Assembly: GCA_018384375.1 (NCBI GenBank)
Contig: JAHAYJ010000093.1
Location: forward strand, 1 to 64,000
Source: Lachnospiraceae bacterium
GTDB lineage: Bacteria; Bacillota; Clostridia; Lachnospirales; Lachnospiraceae
DNA: 64,000 nucleotides
Direction: 5' to 3'
In this document: positions 61,503-64,000 of the stretch, piece after piece
Layout: each line of letters begins with the position of its first letter
How positions within the stretch are numbered: the first letter of the stretch is position 1
Notes under the pieces: generated by a model
What the model saw: only the letters and a program-made list of their open reading frames with translations
Told to the model about the DNA's origin: nothing
Databases searched by the model: none
Position numbers and translations under genes: made by a program

Positions 61503-63809
61503 TTATTTCACAGAAGAAGCAATAATCTTCATATTTCCTCTCAAATGCACCTCTCCGATGCCGGCAGGAAGAATAAAGTGATCACCCTTCTTAATCATCT
61601 GACCATTCACCAGGCCTTCCCCTTCAATGACGCTCATATTCATGAAAGGTTGATCCTGCTTGATATACACCGGTTCTGTCACGTCCAGCTTCCATACCGT
61701 GTAGTAATCGCAGGAAATCAATTCATTCATTACATTCTCCGGCAGATCATCCACATATTTCACACTATCTTCCGCAGAAGGAGCCGGAACCGTAATTACA
61801 TCAATGCTCTGCTTCACATGAAGCTGGCGTGGCTTGCCATCGGTCAGTCTGTCATAATCATAAACACGATAGGTAATATCACTGTTCTGCTGAGTTTCCA
61901 GAATCATCAATCCACCTTTGATCGCATGAACTGTTCCGGGATCAATCTGAATAAAGTCTCCCTTCTTAACCGGAATCTCACGAATCAGTTCTCCCCACTT
62001 GCCCTGTTCAATCATGTCCTTTAGTTCTTCTCTGGTCTTTGCATTATGTCCGACTACCAGAGCTGCTCCTTCCGGACAATCCAACACGTACCAGCACTCA
62101 GTCTTTCCAAGAGAGCCATTCTCATGCTCGGCTGCATAGGCGTCGTCCGGATGAACCTGGATACTCAGATCATCCTTTGCATCAATGATCTTAATGAGCA
62201 ACGGGAATCTGTCTAAAGCAAGATTTCCGAATAACTCCGGCTGTTCCTTCCAAAGCTCTGAAAGCGTCTTCCCTTTATAGATGCCTTCCCTCACCACACA
62301 ATCGCCATTTGGATGTGCACTGATTGCCCAGCATTCGCCGGTCTTTTCACCAGGGATCTCATATCCAAATTCAGTTTCCAGGCGGCTTCCGCCCCAGATC
62401 ATCTGCTTGAATACCGGTTCCAGGAACAGAATCGGTCTTTGCTTCTTGTTAATAGTAAGCTCCGCGCCGTTTGTCTCAATGATCTTCTGATACCAGTACG
62501 CAGAGTCCTTCACGATCCTCTTCTGGGTTGCAAAGTCTACATGCACAATTCCAAAGCGCTCTGTATAACCCTTATCCCACTCAAAGTTGTCAAGAAATGT
62601 CCAGAGGAAATAACCCCTTACATCCACACCTTCATCATTTGCCTTCTGAAGTGCGGAGATGTACAAATCAAGGAAATTCTGCCTGTTTGGATCATGTACC
62701 ATGCCATCCAGTGAGACATCATCATGGCAGGATATTCCATTCTCTGTGATATATAAAGGCAGTTTATATCTGTCATAAAGGAACTTCACACCCCAATAAA
62801 AACAGTCCGGAGTTACAGGCCAGTTTGCACCGGTCTTAGGGAATCCTGCCGGACGATCTACAAATTCAATTTCTCCGTCTTTCCCCTGTGCAACCATATA
62901 TCCATTGTAAATATTCTGCCCCATGAAATCCAAAGGCTGGGAAATCAGCTTCATATCCTCTTCCGTAATCTCAGGCAGATATTCAGCAAACTTCTTAAGG
63001 CCTTCCTCCGGATATTTCCCAAGAAATACAGGGTCGTTGAACCATGCCACATTCCAGGTCCAGTTATCCATAGGCTGATAAAAGCCGAACAGAACCTTCC
63101 TTGCAGCCTCAATATCCTCCGGCCTGTTCGTTGCCGGATATGCCATACCACAGGTAGGTGCATAACCTACCTTGATCGGACGGCATGCATACTTTCTTAA
63201 ATTGATAACAGCCTGTCCATGCGCACGGAGTGCATTATGTGCAATCTGGAACACATCCTTTTGAGGGAGCTTCAGTCCCGGGGCATGAATGCCGGAGAGA
63301 TGTCCGATACCAACAAAGCATTCCGGCTCATTTAAGGTGATAAAGTGCTCACAAATATCGGAAAAGTTCTCTGCTACCACCTTTGCATAGTAGCCAAACC
63401 ACTGGATGACCTCCTCGTTCAGCCAGCCTCCTCTGTCCTGTAGAGCCTGGGGGAACTCCCAATGATACATAGTGATATATGGTTCGATTCCATTCTTTTT
63501 CATCTCCAGAATCATATCCCTGTAAAGGGCTACTGCCTTCTGATTCACCTCCCCTGTTCCATCGGGGATCAGTCTTGCCCAACTCATGGAAAAGCGATAT
63601 GCCTGGATGCCAAGCATCCTCATCAATGCATAATCTTCCTTATAACGGTGCATATGGTCACTTGCCACCGCTGCCGTATGTCCATCCAGAATACGACCCT
63701 GTTCTGTGAAGGTATCCCAGATATTTTTTCCACATCCGTCCCCTTCTTCTCTTCCCTCTATCTGGTAAGCACTGCTTGCCACTCCCCAGACAAAATCATC
63801 ACGAAACAT
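61503..63809 (-). CDS. GH1 beta-glucosidase fused in frame to type I mannose-6-phosphate isomerase
   Basis: One open frame of 768 residues. Residues 1 to about 452 are a complete GH1 beta-glycosidase: start FVWGVASSAYQIEG, acid/base E161 (ITLNEPE) and nucleophile E356 (YITENG). Residues ~457-768 are a complete type I phosphomannose isomerase (ManA): FLEPVFKQMIWGG, then zinc ligands in SIQVHPDD, the Glu in KTECWYVL and the His in GTVHAIKGG. The joint is a short linker (NGAELTINKK). Both halves keep their catalytic residues. It starts directly after the stop of an upstream partial gene (TAA-ATG), with AAGGAGG. A bifunctional enzyme that frees and then isomerises sugars is the simplest reading; the GH1 substrate (beta-glucoside, 6-phospho-glycoside or mannoside) is open. 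Confidence 0.9.
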   Translation of the reverse strand: MFRDDFVWGVASSAYQIEGREEGDGCGKNIWDTFTEQGRILDGHTAAVASDHMHRYKEDYALMRMLGIQAYRFSMSWARLIPDGTGEVNQKAVALYRDMILEMKKNGIEPYITMYHWEFPQALQDRGGWLNEEVIQWFGYYAKVVAENFSDICEHFITLNEPECFVGIGHLSGIHAPGLKLPQKDVFQIAHNALRAHGQAVINLRKYACRPIKVGYAPTCGMAYPATNRPEDIEAARKVLFGFYQPMDNWTWNVAWFNDPVFLGKYPEEGLKKFAEYLPEITEEDMKLISQPLDFMGQNIYNGYMVAQGKDGEIEFVDRPAGFPKTGANWPVTPDCFYWGVKFLYDRYKLPLYITENGISCHDDVSLDGMVHDPNRQNFLDLYISALQKANDEGVDVRGYFLWTFLDNFEWDKGYTERFGIVHVDFATQKRIVKDSAYWYQKIIETNGAELTINKKQRPILFLEPVFKQMIWGGSRLETEFGYEIPGEKTGECWAISAHPNGDCVVREGIYKGKTLSELWKEQPELFGNLALDRFPLLIKIIDAKDDLSIQVHPDDAYAAEHENGSLGKTECWYVLDCPEGAALVVGHNAKTREELKDMIEQGKWGELIREIPVKKGDFIQIDPGTVHAIKGGLMILETQQNSDITYRVYDYDRLTDGKPRQLHVKQSIDVITVPAPSAEDSVKYVDDLPENVMNELISCDYYTVWKLDVTEPVYIKQDQPFMNMSVIEGEGLVNGQMIKKGDHFILPAGIGEVHLRGNMKIIASSVK

Positions 63810-64000
63810 TTATTTCTCCTCCTTATTGCTGATTTTCTTAAATTGAAACCAATGGAAGTCAAAGCAGCTTCCCGGAAGGAAAATGAATTCCAGTTTTCCT
63901 TTTCCTGTCAGCGTTTCGATCCGGAAAGTCTGCTCTCCATAGTCCTCTCGCAAATCCGCTTCCACCACCTGAATGCTTCCCATTCCCTCTCCGGTAAAGC
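63810..64000 (-). CDS. C-terminus of a probable carbohydrate-active protein (partial, runs off the window)
   Basis: Only the last 63 codons are visible, ending in TAA at 63810, immediately before the GH1-ManA start. The sequence has the pattern of a beta-sandwich ending, with GKGKLEFIFLPGSCFDFHWF near the end and a short basic tail KKISNKEEK. It resembles the C-terminal strands of CBM6-like carbohydrate-binding modules of GH3/GH43-type enzymes. Too little is seen to name the protein. Direct adjacency to the fusion gene suggests translational coupling in a glycan-degrading operon. Confidence 0.5.
   Translation of the reverse strand, partial: FTGEGMGSIQVVEADLREDYGEQTFRIETLTGKGKLEFIFLPGSCFDFHWFQFKKISNKEEK

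Overview
The window reads as the chromosome of a spore-forming, low-to-mid GC Gram-positive anaerobe of the Clostridia, most likely a gut Lachnospiraceae. The evidence is a SpoVT homologue behind a sigma-G-like promoter, an hrcA-grpE-dnaK-dnaJ operon with a perfect CIRCE operator, an isoleucine T-box in front of ileS, Gram-positive signals throughout (strong AGGAGG ribosome sites, TTGACA/TATAAT promoters, U-tract terminators), VanW, MutS2 and HelD family proteins, and a diet-linked sugar gene set. The species is inference only. No tRNA, rRNA, CRISPR array, phage or insertion sequence was seen.

Layout. 0-6.3 kb: glycogen phosphorylase and a long (type 2) isoleucyl-tRNA synthetase with its T-box leader. 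6.3-11.4 kb: a six-gene minus-strand operon with a LytTR regulator, a histidine kinase lacking membrane segments, two ABC ATPases and two ABC-2 permeases. 11.5-17.3 kb: an Eis-like acetyltransferase and nicotinate phosphoribosyltransferase, converging on a HelD helicase that carries an unexpected glycosidase-like C-terminal module. 17.5-24.3 kb: a complete dipeptide/oligopeptide ABC importer operon ending in an M20 amidohydrolase. 24.3-27.8 kb: sulfur amino acid enzymes (CysK, MalY/PatB type lyase, cystathionine gamma-synthase/lyase type). 28-29 kb: a C39-like protease-fold protein, then a 280-bp imperfect palindrome between convergent genes. 29-34.4 kb: spoVT, then an ABC-F ATPase and RsgA preceded by a leader peptide and an attenuator, then a MATE exporter.

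34.5-40.7 kb: a five-gene sugar operon (DUF6056-type membrane protein, radical SAM activase-like protein, D-psicose/D-tagatose 3-epimerase, L-fucose/D-arabinose isomerase, LacI regulator). 40.8-46.7 kb (plus strand): mutS2, an OmpR/HK two-component pair, trmL, and a SIMPL-domain lipoprotein. 46.8-52.6 kb: aminotransferase, Lrp and HypE-like genes, a VanW protein with a previously unlisted 35-residue membrane peptide in front, a small TPR-like protein and a DEDDh exonuclease. 52.7-57.7 kb: heat-shock operon. 57.8-64 kb: a Lys/Ala-repeat DUF6465-type protein, UppP, a patatin-like lipase, an aminotransferase, a GH1 beta-glucosidase fused in frame to a type I phosphomannose isomerase, and the end of another probable carbohydrate-active protein.

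The most unusual items are the leader peptide/attenuator controlling rsgA-ABC-F, the GH1-ManA fusion, the HelD-glycosidase-like fusion, the long palindrome at 28.7-29.0 kb, and a structured palindromic element with a promoter-terminator pair at 17.35-17.52 kb.
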